Notes under the pieces: model-generated | Database searches by the model: none | What the model saw: only the letters and a program-made list of their open reading frames with translations | Told to the model about the DNA's origin: nothing | Source of the DNA: Lentisphaerota bacterium | Lineage (GTDB): Bacteria; Verrucomicrobiota; Lentisphaeria; Victivallales; Victivallaceae | Assembly: GCA_015061545.1 (NCBI GenBank) | Contig: SUWJ01000002.1 | Coordinates: 62,001-126,000 of the forward strand | DNA length: 64,000 nt | Reading direction: 5' to 3' | Shown here: one piece after another, positions 34,301 to 43,988 of the stretch | Layout: every line of letters begins with the position of its first letter | Numbering within the stretch: position 1 is the stretch's first letter | Position numbers and translations under genes: made by a program

Positions 34301-37300
34301 GATCCTGAGCGGCGGTTATGCGGAAAATACGGTTGTCAACGGCGGCGGGATGCACCTCTCCAGCGGCAGCGCGGATAAGGTTACGGTTCACGCCAATGGG
34401 TATCTTTATCTCTCCAGCGGCACAACTGCCACTAATCTGGATATTGCCCAGAACGCCGGATTCCTGGTGACGGTGGCAAAAGATACTTACGCCCAATGGA
34501 GCAGCGGCGGCAAGAGCTTTGAAACCGGCAACGGATATCTTGCCGACTATACCGTCGGTTCGCGGGCGCATTTGTCGCTCATGGACGGCAGGATGGAAAA
34601 TATTACGGTCGAAAATGGCGGATACATATACTTGTATCACGGCACCGCCGAAAATATTACGGTTGCCAGCCGCGGAAATGTCACCGCCCGTGATCAGGCG
34701 GTACTGAACAGCGCTGTGATCCTTGAACAAGGCAGATTGAGTGTCATCGGCTCGGCAACGGTCAACGATCTGACGCTGAATGGCAGCGCAGCGTTCCTTC
34801 AGCAAGCTCATATAAACGGCGCAGTCATTGGCAGCACCGGCTATCTGACGATCGCGGATTCGGTTTTGGCGGAAGATATTTCGATCCAACGCGGAAAATT
34901 GCTCGTCCATTCCGGCGCAACGGCGGAAAATGTATTGCTCAACCGTTTCGGCTCATTGTCGGTTGAATCCGGCGGTTCGGTTACGCTGGCATACAATCCG
35001 TGGAAAGGGTATATAAGTACCGCGTCCGGGGCTGAAGTAACTTATCTTGATGCCTGCGGGGTTTATGTCGGTAATTTTGAGTCCGGTCTGGTCAGCAGTT
35101 ACAGCGGTCCGCAGATCAAGGATATTGTGATCACCGGCCCCGCTTACGGAATGAATTTTTCGGCGGTGGTCATTAATGCAAGCATTGAAAAAGCACTCCT
35201 CGCCGCCAGAGCATATATGTTTGTTTCCAGCGGCGGAGCGGCGTATGACACAACTATCAATATGGGCGGAATGATCGTTTTTTCCGGCGGGATCGCTTCG
35301 GGCGGTTCAGTTATATCCGGCGGGGTGATCCTTGTTCTCAACGGCGGTCAGGCGGAAACGCTGAATATAGCTAATGGCAGAATCATGGCGTCCTCCGGCG
35401 CTCAGATCAGCAATATAACCACTCTCCGCGGCGGATATATCAATGTACTCAGCAGCGCGGCGGCGTATGATCTGGCGGTCAGCTCCGGCGGCATCCTGAA
35501 TATTTCCGGCGGCAACGTTACCAATGTTGATCTCCATGCTTACGGCAGCGCAACGCTGAGCAGCGGAGAACTTGCCGGGGTGGTCAAAGTGGCGAAAGAT
35601 GCGGTGCTTACTGTAGCCAACGGCAGCATCCGGAATCACTCCACACTCTATTTGCAAGGTAGATTGGTGCTGAATCAAAAGCAGCTCCGCAACAAGTACA
35701 ATCTGGTTATAGATCTGCAGGGCGCTCTGCCCGCAGCAAACGATAACTGCTATGTGACAAACAGCGTCAATCTGAGCGATTCGGTCAATATTATTGTCAA
35801 AGTCGATGCCGATCAGGCGTTCGGCAATTATGTGCTGACGGATTCAGCGGCGGTGATCACCGTTACCGCACAGGATCTGACTGGTTCGATTGCTCCCGGC
35901 AGCAAGGTAGATACTCTCGGAACATTGTCGCTGAATAATACATCATTTACCGCCGGAAATGTAAAATATCAGCTTTTGCAGAAAAACGGCAAGTATGTGC
36001 TGAGCATAAACGAAGCTAAAATCATCAGCGCCCCCCAAATCGCCGCTGACAAGGTGGAAATAACCAACGGTGATGTGACTTTGAGCGCAACGTTTGACGC
36101 GTATTCGGTGAAAAACGAATTCAGTCTGGACGGCACACTTTATCAGCTTTATCAAAACCCGATCAAGCTCTCCGAAAATGCCACCGTCTATTTCCGCAGC
36201 ACCGATGAAGATGATAACGTGGTGGAAACCAGCTACACGGTCAGCAATATCGATAAAGTCGCACCGGATGCACCGGTGATAACTGCCAGTTTGGATAACG
36301 ATACACCTACGACCGGCACGGTGGAACTCTACGCCGAATTTGCCGCAGATTCGGTACTCAATGAATACAGTTTTGACAATGTGAATTTCTTCAGCTACCG
36401 CAATCACATTACGGTAAAAGAAAATTCCACCGTCTATTTCCGCAGCAAGGATGCAGCCGGTAATTACAGCGTCGGCAGCTATGCAGTCAGCAATATAACC
36501 GATCAGGCGCCGGATCTGCTGGTGAGCGATTTCTACCTGACCGATTACAGCGACGAAAAGACTGCCACCTTCCAGATTTATGACGACATTACCTTGCACT
36601 TTACGGTCAATAATCAGGGTAATACAGCCTCGGAAGCAACTGTGGCAACAATTCTGGTCGATGGCGAAGCGTATGATTGTATAGATATCGACGCGATTGC
36701 AGCCAATGGCAGCACAGAACTGTTCTATACAGTCACCAGCGATGAAGACTGGGCGCTGGGTACGCACAACATCGGTATTGTTATAGATGCAGAAAATACG
36801 CTGCTGGAGCTTGACGACGGCAATAATCAGACGGCAACCACCATTCTGCTGGAAGATGAATATCTGCCGGATCTGGTCATCAGCAATATTGCGCTGGAAT
36901 CAACCGAAACAGCCCTGGGCGACACCGGCAAACTGCTTGTTACAGTCAGGAACAACAGCTTCGGTACGGCTGACATCAGCAAATTGCAAATCAAAATCGG
37001 CAATCAGGTGCTGGATGAACTGGAAGTCGGCGAGCTGGATTATTACCAGCGCGAAAGTTTTACCATTGATATACCGACCGATGGTTATCAAATGGGCAAA
37101 TACCGCATCGAAGTTACGGCCGATTCCGCCGATGATCTGGAAGAAGTAAGCGAAGTCAACAACCGCGCCGCGATTTTCTGGGAAGTCAAAGCGCCCGATC
37201 TGCAAATCGTCAGCTTTGCCACCAGAGAAGATTTCTTCCTCGACGATCAGCCGATCACGCTGGAAGTTATTGTCCGGAACAACGGCAATATCGCCTCCAA

Positions 37301-40300
37301 GGCAACTACCGCCAAAATCGTAAGCAACGATCAGGAGTTGTATGTTGCCGATCTTCATGAGCTGAAGGCCGGAGAAAGTACGCGCATCGAAGCAGTGCTG
37401 GCTCCCGGTGCGCTGGCTGCGGGCAGTCATACGCTCTCGCTGCAGCTGGATAATGATAATAAAGCTGCCGAGTCAGACGAAAACAACAACTCTCAAGACC
37501 TCCAGCTGCTGGTGGTGCTGCACGACGAAACCAAGCCTGAGATCATTGAGTTTGACCTTGTTCAGCAAAAAGCCTCCTACAAGTTCAATCTCTCCACCAA
37601 GGTCAGCGACAATATTTCCACTTCTGACGAGATCACAACCGAACTGCAATATGCCTTTGACCGCAGCCAGCTTGAGCAGAGTGACTTTACCGCAAGTGCA
37701 CCGCCGAATTTTACTGCGGCAGATGCCGGTAAAGAACTCTACTTCCGCATAGCGGTCAGAGATGCAGCAGGCAATCAGAGTATTTCGCAGATCAGGAGCG
37801 TAAAAATTGCCGACGTGACTGCGCCGGAGATCCCGGAAGCAGCTTACAGCCTTGCCGCGCAGAAAATAACCATAAATTATTCTGCATCGGACAATTGCGC
37901 GGTGACAGCTTATAAGATCTATCTGGATGATGCGCTGGTGGCAACTACCGCTGACGGCAGCTGGACAAGCAGCGTTCTGAGCGTGGGCGAACATACTTTC
38001 CGTATCGAAGCGCTGGACAAAGCAGGCAACAGCACCAGCTGCGAAACCCACCGCTTTGAAATCGGGGACACCATTGCGCCGACAGTAACCGACATCTCCA
38101 TCAAGCAGAGCGGCAACAGCTACAAGTTCAATGTAACGCTGAATGCACAGGACAACAATACCGCTGCGGAAGAGTTGAAATACTTTGTCAAATATGCTTC
38201 CGGCGCAGCTGAACTTGAATCAGCAGCGTGGATCGACGGTCTTGCTTTTGAACTGGATGCCGCCGCGACGGGAAAGAGTTATTTCTACAGCGCAGGCGTA
38301 ATGGATCTGGCGGGTAATATAAGCTGGAGCAACGCGCAGCAATTCACCGTTCTGGATACGACTGCGCCGGACAAGATCAGCCAAATCAATTCTGTTGTCA
38401 GCGATGATTCAGTAAAGATCAGCTGGACGGAAGTTCAGGATAACACCGGTATATTGGAATATGAAATCCGCTGCAAACAAGCCGATGGCGAGTTTGAGTA
38501 TATCACCGTTACCGGAAATAATTTTGATTTGCAGGATCTCTCCGCCGGTGAATATACGTTCAATATACGCGCCTACGATCTGTCGGGGAACGCTTCGGAG
38601 TGGTCCGACGACTGCACCTTCAGCATCTTTGAACGCGATCCTTACGAACTGGGCAACGATTTTGATACAGCCTTTGATCTTGGTTTGCTGAAGGGCAACG
38701 GTTCTCTGGACAACAGCGCAGTGATCTCCAATGCGCAGGATATTGACTGTTACAAGTTTACCTTGTCGGACAACGGTAACAGCAACGATTGGTTCCGGGC
38801 AAGCGCCCAAGGCAGCGACAAGGGCCATCTGCAATTCAGCTTGTATACTGCCAACGGGGTATTGCTGGAAGATTACACGCAGGATCCCGGCGGCAAATTC
38901 TCGCTGGACGGACTTTTTGCAGGCAGTTATTATCTGATGGTCAAAGGTCTCAACGGCGCCGGCGGCAAATACGATCTGCAATGGAAGTGTTCAACAAAAG
39001 TTGAAAAAGATGCCTGGGAAAATAACAACAGCATCACCGAGGCTTCGGTTCTGGATCTTGCCAAAGAAACCGACGGCACGATCTATTTGACCATCGACTC
39101 CCGCAATGATGAAGATTTCTTCAAAATCATATTGCCGCATTTCGGCAGCGTGCAGGACTACTTTACCATCAGCTTCAACAACGAAATAAGCGATCTTGAC
39201 CTTACGCTGTTGGATTCTGAAGGTGATTGGGTTGCAGAATCCGCCGGTTTGGGCAGCGAAGAAACAATTTCGCTGGAAGGTCTGGCGGCAGGCACATACT
39301 ATTTGCGGGTCAACGGCAGCAAAGCCAACGAATATACGCTCAATTATCAGATTTCCGACGGCAATCCGCTGCCGGATGAGCTGGAAGGCAGCTCCGATCC
39401 GATCGCCCTTTCGGGCAGAACGACCTACCGTGATCTCTCGATCTGCGCCGGAGATGATTCCAGCGATATATTCAGTTTTGAACTGGATCATGTGGGCAGC
39501 AAAAACGACCGGATCAGTTTCCGCCCCCAGAATATGGAATGGAACAGCGGCATGAAGTATGAATTGCTCGATGAATCCGGCGCAGTTGCTGCCTGCGGTA
39601 CCGGTTATGAAGTCAAACTGACCGATCTGATGGCGGGCAACTATACGCTGGTACTGGATACCCCCATCGAAGGCAGCGGCTCCAAGTACAATATCAAATC
39701 CCATATCCGGCAGGGTAATGAAGAGGAAAACCAATCCTGGGCAGTCTTTATCTACATTGACGGTGACGATCAGGTGTTGGATGGCTACTTCTTCAAAGAT
39801 CTGCAAAAGATGTACGCTGCGGAACTCAACGACAATGTTGATGTGTACATTATGTACGACCGTTACGATATGTCTGTAACCGATGCCATGACCCATGATA
39901 TCTGGGAAAATACCCGTGTCGGCAAACTGACCAACGGCAGAATAAGCTGGTCGCAGCTGGGAGGTAAGGACGAGTGGGATATGAGCAGCAGGAATACGCT
40001 GGAACAATTTATCCAATGGGGATTGAATGATTCAACAGCCCAAAACTGCGCGCTGGTCATCAAAGACCACGGTTCGCCGCTGGGTTACTGCTGCAGCGAT
40101 GCCGATACGGGGTATTATCTTAATGACAATGAAAAAGCAAGCCCCATGCTTACCGCCCGGGAAATCGGCGAGCTGGTCGGCAGCTACGAACAGTTCAAAG
40201 TGACCGTTTTCGACGCCTGCTGGATGGGTTCTGATGTTGTTATAAATGCCATGGAAGGCAAATGCGATTACGTTGTTGCCAGCGAAGCGGTGGCGTGGAC

Positions 40301-43300
40301 ACCGGATATTTCGATCCGTTACAAGGATTTCCTCGAAAGTATCACCGGCAATATGACCGCTGAGGAGTTTGCCTCCGCCGCAGTCGATGCCAACGGCAAC
40401 AAACAGCAATTTGTGACCATGGCGGCATTCTACACCGCCGAAAAGAACTTTACCAATGCGTTGAATGCCTTTGCTGAGGCGGCAGAAAAATTCACCGTTT
40501 CCGACTGGATCCGGGTTGCCAATGCTTTTGCAGCAGCGCCGAACTATGCGGAAGGGCACAGCGCGTTCTCGGATATTCTGCATATTGCCTCCAGCATCAA
40601 AAACGGTTCGGAACAAATGCTGAGCGCCACCGCCGATTTGATTGATGCAATCAAATCCTCCATTGTTGCATTCAACGCTTATCCCAAGAGCTACGGCAAC
40701 GGTCTGGCGGTACTCAACCCGCTTCAGTCCGATTTGGATCAGCTAAAAGACTCCTATATCGGGGCTTACGAAGGCAACAAATGGAATTACTTTGAAAGTG
40801 ACCTCGGAAAGGGTGCATGGGGTGAATTCCTGAAAAAACTCCATCTTTACCGCGGTTCGCATGAAATCATCAAAGTCAGTACCGCAGTTCTGCCCGGGAA
40901 GACCAATATCAAAGATACCGCTAAAATGTCGGTATTCACCTCTTACGATATCGGGGTATTCTCAGGCGAAGGCGTCAAGTTGGAACAGCTGGCGGTCAAC
41001 GATACGATCTGCTTCTCGCTGGATATTACCCGCGACGGTACAGCAGGAGATATCATCCGGGCAATTTCGGAAAATGCCAATGCCGATTTGAGCATGACCC
41101 TTTATGACAGCAGTATGAACGAGCTGCTCAGCGGCAGCGATTCAATTTCGCTGGAAAATATCGATATTGCTGCCAACGGTACAAACTACTACCTGCAAGT
41201 AAGTACTTCCGAGGCCTCCAGCCTTACGCTGAGTATGCACGGCAACTGGACAAGCGGGGTTGACCGCTACGATTACCGTATCAGCCAGAGCAACGAAGCC
41301 GGAGCCAACGGTAACGGTACCTTTGCCAAGGCCACTCAGCTGACCACCGGCTTTTACGGCGGTCTGGTCACCAGTCAGGATGACGAAGATATTTACAGCA
41401 TCGGCAATCAATACTTCAACCGCTACACAGTAACAATAACTGCCGCTGAAGGCTTGACGGTAGAAGAGTACAGTGCGGACGGCAGTCAAAATCTGGTGCA
41501 GGAGGCAGCTTATCAGAACGGCAAATACATTCTGGAAGTTGCCGCAGGCAGCTATCTGAAAGTTTGCGGCAAGGGCGACTTGAGCAAAAACGAGGTCAAC
41601 AGCTACTCCATCAAAGTTGAATTGCTGGAAGGTGCAAGCCGTGTCAGCCCCGCACCTGCAGCGCCGGAAGTTTCTGCGGATATCATGCACCTGACCAGCG
41701 GTGTTGTAACGCTGACGGCCAAGTTTTCTGCTGAGTCCGCCATTTGCCAGTACCGCATAGATAACGGTAAATGGCTCACCTACAAAGCCCCGGTAAAAGT
41801 CTCTGAAAATGCCGTGGTCAGCTTCCGCGCCGCCAGCAGTCAGAATGTATATTGCAATCCGGTGGAATATGCAGTAACTAATATCGACAATGTTGCACCG
41901 GATAAACCTGTCGCCTCTGCCGACATAACCGAAGCAACCAATCACTCGGTTACTGTTAAAGCTGAATTCAGCAGCGACAGCGTTGTTTGCGAATACAGTC
42001 TGGATAATATCTCGTGGAAGACCTACCCCGAAGCTGGCATATCGTTCAAGCAGAACGGAAAGGTGTATTTCCGCAGTTTTGACCAGGCGGGCAATGCTTC
42101 GGAAGTTACGGTTTATGAAGTAAACAATATCGACAAAGTTGCACCTGAACTCCCCACTGTACAGGCCGATGTAACAGATATAACCGATTTGGCTGTATAT
42201 GTTTCGGCAACATTCAGCAATGACAGTACCGTCCGCGAATACAGCTTAAACGGTGTCGATTACATGGCTTATACCGGAGCGGTGAAGGTCGAAGAAAATA
42301 CCACGCTCTATTTCCGTGCGGCAGACGCAGTCGGCAACTATACGCAAGCTGTAACATACGAAGTAAAAAATATTGCTCCGGTCGATAAGTATAATATGAC
42401 CAGCAAATCCTATGGTTATGGCGGTAATTTTGACGGCTCCATTGCTCACGAAACCAACCTGACCGTTTCCGGCGGAACGTTCAAACGGTTTTTCGGCGGC
42501 AACAATATTAACCAGACGCGGACATTTGTCGATGTAACCGGCGAAATAAATCTGTTTATTCACGGCGGAACCTTCAGCAGCGTGGTCGCCGGCGGTGACT
42601 ATGTTGCAGGCGGGATCGTTGAACGGCAGGGAGATATCAACTTTACCATTCGCGGAGGTGTTTTCAACCAGAACGTCGGCGGTGGGTTGTGCTTCCAGTC
42701 TGCTGATACCAGCAATATATCTATGGCGGTGGCCAACAATATCAACTTTACCATTGCCGGAGGTACTTTCAATAAACGTATCTGCGCGGGGAACTTCTCC
42801 GGAAAATCGAATTACTCCAACTATGCCGAAGTAAAGGGAAATATCAATCTTACGGTCGATGCCACCAATTCGGATATAACAATCAACGAATATCTGGTTG
42901 CCGGATCTTCCGGTTACGGCTGGGTACGCGGCAATATAACTGTAACGCTGAAGAAATCTGCTGAGCATAAATTCAATTTCAGCAACACGATTTCCGGCGG
43001 CAGCGAATATGCCTATTACACCAATTATGCCGATGGAAGACGCAGTGCCACCAGCTATGTCGATGGCAGCCGGACGGTGGTGCTGGATGGTTACGTTGGT
43101 GAGTTTGACGGCAAACTTCTTATGTTTGAAAAGGTCAAAGTTACCGCGTCAACCGACATAGAGTTTACCAATAAGGATTTCGATTTTTCGGATATTTCAT
43201 CGTGGGAAATCGAAGCCGGAGCATCGCTGAATAATATAGCGCGGAACAACTTTAAAGGAGATACGCTCTATTTTGATCTCAGCGATTGGGATGCAGAAAG

Positions 43301-43490
43301 CCCGTGGCAGGTAATGAGCGGTACAGACAATACTTTCAAAGGATTGACCGAAGCAACGATCAAGTTTGATAACACGACAGTTGCTTACGACAGTACGCTC
43401 AATGCCTGGTGCAGCAGCGAATACAAACTGGCCATTGAAGAAGATGACAATGGCACCAAACGCATGATCGTCAGCGCGATCGAGGCGTAA
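31350..43490 (+). CDS. giant repeat protein with HExxH and clostripain (C11) peptidase domains (4046 aa)
   Basis: The start at 31350 is preferred because GGGGA lies 8 bp ahead; ATG 31335 and TTG 31323 are alternatives. In order: a zinc-peptidase-like N-terminal domain with HEAGHLLGTLNH (138-149); AIDA-like Gly/Ser repeats (about 168-1430); an Ig/chitobiase-like pair (1560-1715); three CARDB-like domains (1720-2055, beginning PDLLVSDF); Ig/FN3-like domains (2060-2430); three PPC-like domains (2430-2790); a C11 clostripain-type peptidase (about 2793-3170) with His2907 in KDHGS and Cys2957 in FDACWMGS; further PPC-like and three Ig-like units (3175-3675); and a C-terminal repeat part (3680-4046). 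No Sec signal peptide, membrane anchor or autotransporter barrel is visible. It is probably exported and acts at the surface, but the route is unclear. Confidence 0.9.
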   Translation: MEEQKIANGGLQTVVQIAVPQIIYLDFDGELTKYDGTVLKIDRVEVADPLLSAERIAGITGELNQKFAAQNVIFVTEKPASADFSTIFIGKSDDFSAYGTFQGMAETVDLNNTKPTDNAFVLLDKTSTDQEIIATIAHEAGHLLGTLNHGGEGLQAYAAITSVTSGQTVSGITVASGDSLCISSGGSVTDATISYGGSMYISSGGVANDVTVSSGYMNVFSGGTADNITVNYGGSATIYSGGTASIAFNPWSGTIVSSAGAVVNYLERDAEVYFGGSAQGIISQGAALSDIYIGSNLSAIVYESGSLINASLQSGGRVMNYGTVENLVVNSGGVVNNYGTLSVVWNPWGDNSKIYGNGSVTYLERDAEIYYGNTVSGLLDRGGSTENLTLSGGLSAIVYEDGVVSGADVQVGGNLLLAVGGSALKVRENGGFVSAAEGAEIEFIEHTFSNTELNSGNSATVHSRTSAVDITVNTNAQMDVFDGGNLSQLKVNGGHVNIFDGGRLDNYSVTGGWIHISGGSATNGSVTSGYVNVYNSAALENITVTGKGRITIQSGAYISNLKADATAYLGITVADNTYVEGSYGGSSFVMKDAVLNSFDLRSGFIAVSSGGTVNDITVSSGGYIVMNNGADGGQITVQSGGIVYISSGADASGITLHSGGRMYVFAGGNVENITLNAGGSVYVSSGGKAEICFNPWRGAVFASAGAAVTYLQRDNNVYYGNYSQGIVSQGNSLSALDIASGNSVIVYSNGNLADATVHAGGMMYVSSGGTASEIVEYGGYVNIADGAQVTFAEHTIDKMNLSSGHRATFHSGTTVEKLLVNSGAAAYIYNGGSAVDLHVSSGGTTWIYDHGIAQSVTVHAGGNITIYSGAVVSSLDWTPCEGRVFVEDGATVNFTRELTGVYLGSNNHLIAHEMVISNSSMGSGALMYVMQNGSAVNISAFKEGHIHVSSGGLIDSATLNNFGRLFVYNGGIAENTVLNTNGLLILSGGYAENTVVNGGGMHLSSGSADKVTVHANGYLYLSSGTTATNLDIAQNAGFLVTVAKDTYAQWSSGGKSFETGNGYLADYTVGSRAHLSLMDGRMENITVENGGYIYLYHGTAENITVASRGNVTARDQAVLNSAVILEQGRLSVIGSATVNDLTLNGSAAFLQQAHINGAVIGSTGYLTIADSVLAEDISIQRGKLLVHSGATAENVLLNRFGSLSVESGGSVTLAYNPWKGYISTASGAEVTYLDACGVYVGNFESGLVSSYSGPQIKDIVITGPAYGMNFSAVVINASIEKALLAARAYMFVSSGGAAYDTTINMGGMIVFSGGIASGGSVISGGVILVLNGGQAETLNIANGRIMASSGAQISNITTLRGGYINVLSSAAAYDLAVSSGGILNISGGNVTNVDLHAYGSATLSSGELAGVVKVAKDAVLTVANGSIRNHSTLYLQGRLVLNQKQLRNKYNLVIDLQGALPAANDNCYVTNSVNLSDSVNIIVKVDADQAFGNYVLTDSAAVITVTAQDLTGSIAPGSKVDTLGTLSLNNTSFTAGNVKYQLLQKNGKYVLSINEAKIISAPQIAADKVEITNGDVTLSATFDAYSVKNEFSLDGTLYQLYQNPIKLSENATVYFRSTDEDDNVVETSYTVSNIDKVAPDAPVITASLDNDTPTTGTVELYAEFAADSVLNEYSFDNVNFFSYRNHITVKENSTVYFRSKDAAGNYSVGSYAVSNITDQAPDLLVSDFYLTDYSDEKTATFQIYDDITLHFTVNNQGNTASEATVATILVDGEAYDCIDIDAIAANGSTELFYTVTSDEDWALGTHNIGIVIDAENTLLELDDGNNQTATTILLEDEYLPDLVISNIALESTETALGDTGKLLVTVRNNSFGTADISKLQIKIGNQVLDELEVGELDYYQRESFTIDIPTDGYQMGKYRIEVTADSADDLEEVSEVNNRAAIFWEVKAPDLQIVSFATREDFFLDDQPITLEVIVRNNGNIASKATTAKIVSNDQELYVADLHELKAGESTRIEAVLAPGALAAGSHTLSLQLDNDNKAAESDENNNSQDLQLLVVLHDETKPEIIEFDLVQQKASYKFNLSTKVSDNISTSDEITTELQYAFDRSQLEQSDFTASAPPNFTAADAGKELYFRIAVRDAAGNQSISQIRSVKIADVTAPEIPEAAYSLAAQKITINYSASDNCAVTAYKIYLDDALVATTADGSWTSSVLSVGEHTFRIEALDKAGNSTSCETHRFEIGDTIAPTVTDISIKQSGNSYKFNVTLNAQDNNTAAEELKYFVKYASGAAELESAAWIDGLAFELDAAATGKSYFYSAGVMDLAGNISWSNAQQFTVLDTTAPDKISQINSVVSDDSVKISWTEVQDNTGILEYEIRCKQADGEFEYITVTGNNFDLQDLSAGEYTFNIRAYDLSGNASEWSDDCTFSIFERDPYELGNDFDTAFDLGLLKGNGSLDNSAVISNAQDIDCYKFTLSDNGNSNDWFRASAQGSDKGHLQFSLYTANGVLLEDYTQDPGGKFSLDGLFAGSYYLMVKGLNGAGGKYDLQWKCSTKVEKDAWENNNSITEASVLDLAKETDGTIYLTIDSRNDEDFFKIILPHFGSVQDYFTISFNNEISDLDLTLLDSEGDWVAESAGLGSEETISLEGLAAGTYYLRVNGSKANEYTLNYQISDGNPLPDELEGSSDPIALSGRTTYRDLSICAGDDSSDIFSFELDHVGSKNDRISFRPQNMEWNSGMKYELLDESGAVAACGTGYEVKLTDLMAGNYTLVLDTPIEGSGSKYNIKSHIRQGNEEENQSWAVFIYIDGDDQVLDGYFFKDLQKMYAAELNDNVDVYIMYDRYDMSVTDAMTHDIWENTRVGKLTNGRISWSQLGGKDEWDMSSRNTLEQFIQWGLNDSTAQNCALVIKDHGSPLGYCCSDADTGYYLNDNEKASPMLTAREIGELVGSYEQFKVTVFDACWMGSDVVINAMEGKCDYVVASEAVAWTPDISIRYKDFLESITGNMTAEEFASAAVDANGNKQQFVTMAAFYTAEKNFTNALNAFAEAAEKFTVSDWIRVANAFAAAPNYAEGHSAFSDILHIASSIKNGSEQMLSATADLIDAIKSSIVAFNAYPKSYGNGLAVLNPLQSDLDQLKDSYIGAYEGNKWNYFESDLGKGAWGEFLKKLHLYRGSHEIIKVSTAVLPGKTNIKDTAKMSVFTSYDIGVFSGEGVKLEQLAVNDTICFSLDITRDGTAGDIIRAISENANADLSMTLYDSSMNELLSGSDSISLENIDIAANGTNYYLQVSTSEASSLTLSMHGNWTSGVDRYDYRISQSNEAGANGNGTFAKATQLTTGFYGGLVTSQDDEDIYSIGNQYFNRYTVTITAAEGLTVEEYSADGSQNLVQEAAYQNGKYILEVAAGSYLKVCGKGDLSKNEVNSYSIKVELLEGASRVSPAPAAPEVSADIMHLTSGVVTLTAKFSAESAICQYRIDNGKWLTYKAPVKVSENAVVSFRAASSQNVYCNPVEYAVTNIDNVAPDKPVASADITEATNHSVTVKAEFSSDSVVCEYSLDNISWKTYPEAGISFKQNGKVYFRSFDQAGNASEVTVYEVNNIDKVAPELPTVQADVTDITDLAVYVSATFSNDSTVREYSLNGVDYMAYTGAVKVEENTTLYFRAADAVGNYTQAVTYEVKNIAPVDKYNMTSKSYGYGGNFDGSIAHETNLTVSGGTFKRFFGGNNINQTRTFVDVTGEINLFIHGGTFSSVVAGGDYVAGGIVERQGDINFTIRGGVFNQNVGGGLCFQSADTSNISMAVANNINFTIAGGTFNKRICAGNFSGKSNYSNYAEVKGNINLTVDATNSDITINEYLVAGSSGYGWVRGNITVTLKKSAEHKFNFSNTISGGSEYAYYTNYADGRRSATSYVDGSRTVVLDGYVGEFDGKLLMFEKVKVTASTDIEFTNKDFDFSDISSWEIEAGASLNNIARNNFKGDTLYFDLSDWDAESPWQVMSGTDNTFKGLTEATIKFDNTTVAYDSTLNAWCSSEYKLAIEEDDNGTKRMIVSAIEA
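31850..35640 (+). repeat. AIDA-like coding repeats with longer NPW modules
   Basis: Units of about 18-20 codons, with a core such as GGxxxxITVSSGGxxYVSSGG, repeat irregularly through about 1260 codons. Five longer modules starting (F/W/Y)NPW or a variant begin near 32089, 32377, 33424, 33973 and 34990. At DNA level the copies are diverged, so this is a protein repeat rather than a recent tandem array. Confidence 0.8.
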
Positions 43491-43513
43491 AATATGAGGA
43501 TATTAAAGTTAAA

Positions 43514-43645
43514 ATGGTTCCAGAAAAGAAACTCCGGTATGTTGCTCCGGAAATAGTATATGTAGATCCTGCATTGCTTTCGCACGGCGATGAAGGCGAA
43601 AGTAATCCATGTTGTACCGCCCGGGGAAGAAAATCCCGGCGATGA
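43514..43645 (+). pseudogene. small peptide ORF, possibly frameshifted
   Basis: Forty-three codons starting MVPEKKLRYVAPEIVYVDPA and running LLSHGDEGES before a basic, cysteine-containing end. In the next frame the same bases (43590-43655) encode an acidic end, VVPPGEENPGDEWE and a stop. A +1 shift near 43600 would give one peptide of about 47 residues with a coherent acidic tail. The general form, short with a KKYVAPEI-like start, resembles small peptides common in anaerobic gut bacteria. The ribosome site is weak. It lies 23 bp after the giant gene. Confidence 0.35.
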
Positions 43646-43956
43646 GTGGGAGTAATATTATTCTTCCGGCCTGCAATTTCTGATTGCATGGAAAAAGCAA
43701 GCAGCTCAGTAATTGGCGGCGCAGGAGTACTGTGAATAGCGAGTTCCTGTCTGCAGAGCTGGTTTCTGTGACCAGAGCGTGTTTATTGGCTGCGAGGGTA
43801 TGTATCGCTGCCAGGGCGGAAAATAGTATTCCCCCAGTATTCCTGATATTCTCAGTTGCTTTATGCGACACACTGGTGTTTGCTTTGCCGCTTTTCTTTG
43901 TGCCTTGCTCAAGCAAAACCACTGGTTAAGATGATAGTTTTTTTGCGTCAAAGCAA
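43646..43956. other. unassigned stretch between giant gene and rubrerythrin fusion
   Basis: Open frames occur on both strands (for example 43509-43922 on the minus strand) but none has a ribosome site, domain or plausible codon use. No RNA gene or insertion-sequence end was seen. Confidence 0.4.
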
Positions 43957-43988
43957 ATAAAAAAAGTGACGGATTACTCCGTCACTTT
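43957..43988 (-). terminator. rho-independent terminator of the rubrerythrin fusion gene
   Basis: AAAGTGACGG (43963-43972) and CCGTCACTTT (43979-43988) form a perfect 10-bp stem with a 6-nt loop. Read on the minus strand the stem is followed by a run of T (43957-43965), 42 bp after the stop codon. Confidence 0.8.

Noticed and set aside
31850-35640. CRISPR array or recent DNA tandem repeats
   Set aside because: The repetition is at protein level with diverged codons, no spacer structure, and a single open frame throughout.
43509-43922. 137-codon minus-strand frame after the giant gene
   Set aside because: No ribosome site, domain or plausible composition, and it covers the candidate small peptide on the other strand.
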